Assembly: GCA_018644785.1 (NCBI GenBank)
Contig: JABGPV010000334.1
Coordinates: forward strand, 1-5,149
Source of the DNA: Deltaproteobacteria bacterium
GTDB taxonomy: Bacteria; Desulfobacterota; DSM-4660; Desulfatiglandales; Desulfatiglandaceae
Direction: 5' to 3'
DNA: 5,149 nt
Shown here: positions 4,624 through 5,149 of the stretch, one piece after another
Position numbering within the stretch: position 1 is the first letter of the stretch
How the letters are laid out: every line of letters begins with the position of its first letter
Program-made: the position numbers and the translations under genes
Notes under the pieces: model-generated
What the model saw: only the letters and a program-made list of their open reading frames with translations
The model's database searches: none
What the model was told of the DNA's origin: nothing

Positions 4624-5149
4624 ATGAATATTCTTGTTGTCGAAGATAATAAGACAACCCTGAGGTTGTTAGAAAAAAAGATCAATACCTGGGGCTATTC
4701 TGTTCATTTGGCAGAAAACGGAATAGAAGCGTTGGCAAAACTTGCGTCCTCGCCAATCGATATTGTGCTCACGGATTGGAATATGCCCGAAATGAATGGG
4801 CTGGAGTTGTGCCGGAGAGTAAGAAAGCCTGACATGCATTATATTTATCTTATCCTTGTGACCGGGAGGGACTCTCGTCAAGAACTGGTTCAAGGTCTTG
4901 AATCGGGGGCGGATGACTACGTTACCAAGCCGATTAATTTCGATGAGTTGCGTGCACGTATTGGTATTGGCGTCAGAATCATGAGGATGGAGAGGGAATT
5001 AGAACAAAAATATATGACCATTAAAAGAAACTATTTTCAGACAATTCAGATGTTTACAAATATTATTGAAACGTTCGACGAGGACCTGGGCGGACATTGC
5101 AAAAGAGTCGCACAACTCTCTCTTAGATTGGCAAAATGGTTTCCTGACC
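4624..5149 (+). CDS. Response regulator with receiver domain and start of an HD (probably HD-GYP-type) output domain, 3' truncated
   Basis: The frame is open from the ATG at 4624 to the window end: 175 codons with no stop. Residues 1-118 form a complete CheY-like receiver: acidic pocket E7-D8, phosphoacceptor D51 in VLTDWNMPEMNG, T80 and K102-P103. All key residues are present, so it should accept phosphate from a histidine kinase. A helical linker (about 119-140) leads to residues 141-175, where a helix is followed by DLGGHCKRVAQLSLRLA (154-170). This resembles the first helix and first His (H158) of HD-GYP domains, which hydrolyse cyclic di-GMP. The catalytic HD and GYP motifs would lie beyond the window, so activity cannot be judged and another HD subclass is possible. 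The ribosome site is weak (GGGG, 8 nt upstream). The gene is divergent from fliL and, like the HDOD gene at the other end, suggests a signalling neighbourhood. Confidence 0.9.
   Translation, partial: MNILVVEDNKTTLRLLEKKINTWGYSVHLAENGIEALAKLASSPIDIVLTDWNMPEMNGLELCRRVRKPDMHYIYLILVTGRDSRQELVQGLESGADDYVTKPINFDELRARIGIGVRIMRMERELEQKYMTIKRNYFQTIQMFTNIIETFDEDLGGHCKRVAQLSLRLAKWFPD

Noticed and set aside
4440..4649. 69-codon plus-strand frame just before and overlapping the response-regulator start
   Set aside because: Codon use looks fairly coding-like, but it has a TTG start (or ATG at 4446), no clear ribosome site, no family I recognise, a 26-bp overlap with a certain gene, and it covers the candidate promoters.

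Overview
The window most resembles a motile Gram-negative bacterium of the former Deltaproteobacteria (Desulfobacterota). This is an inference from gene content: a FliL protein, J-domain proteins of a type I associate with that group, HDOD and response-regulator/HD signalling proteins, moderate GC and good Shine-Dalgarno sites. No taxonomic marker gene is present.

Layout. Bases 1-642 (+) hold the C-terminal part of an HDOD signalling protein cut by the left edge. Converging on it is a minus-strand set of four genes, read from right to left. They are fliL (3552-4085), a bitopic membrane protein with a charged linker and C-terminal leucine-rich-like repeats (2033-3544), a small J-domain protein (1511-1879), and a J-domain protein carrying four 24-residue motifs that match the MshEN cyclic-di-GMP-binding layout (661-1407). 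The first two genes are 7 nt apart and almost certainly co-transcribed. The last gene has its own sigma-70-type promoter (1438-1467). Bases 4086-4623 form a divergent intergenic region with several short dyads, a candidate sigma-54 promoter and no convincing gene. From 4624 (+) a response regulator receiver domain runs into the beginning of an HD output domain and leaves the window.

How the genes may work together. FliL normally surrounds or supports the flagellar stator. Here it is followed not by fliM/fliN but by a second single-pass protein of the same topology with a repeat-rich, probably periplasmic, C-terminus, then by two J-domain proteins. The surrounding genes encode HDOD and receiver-HD proteins. 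A motility, surface-sensing or cyclic-di-GMP module with dedicated co-chaperones is a reasonable hypothesis, but the sequence does not prove it. The strongest observation is the J-domain protein with two tandem, partly degenerate MshEN-like modules.
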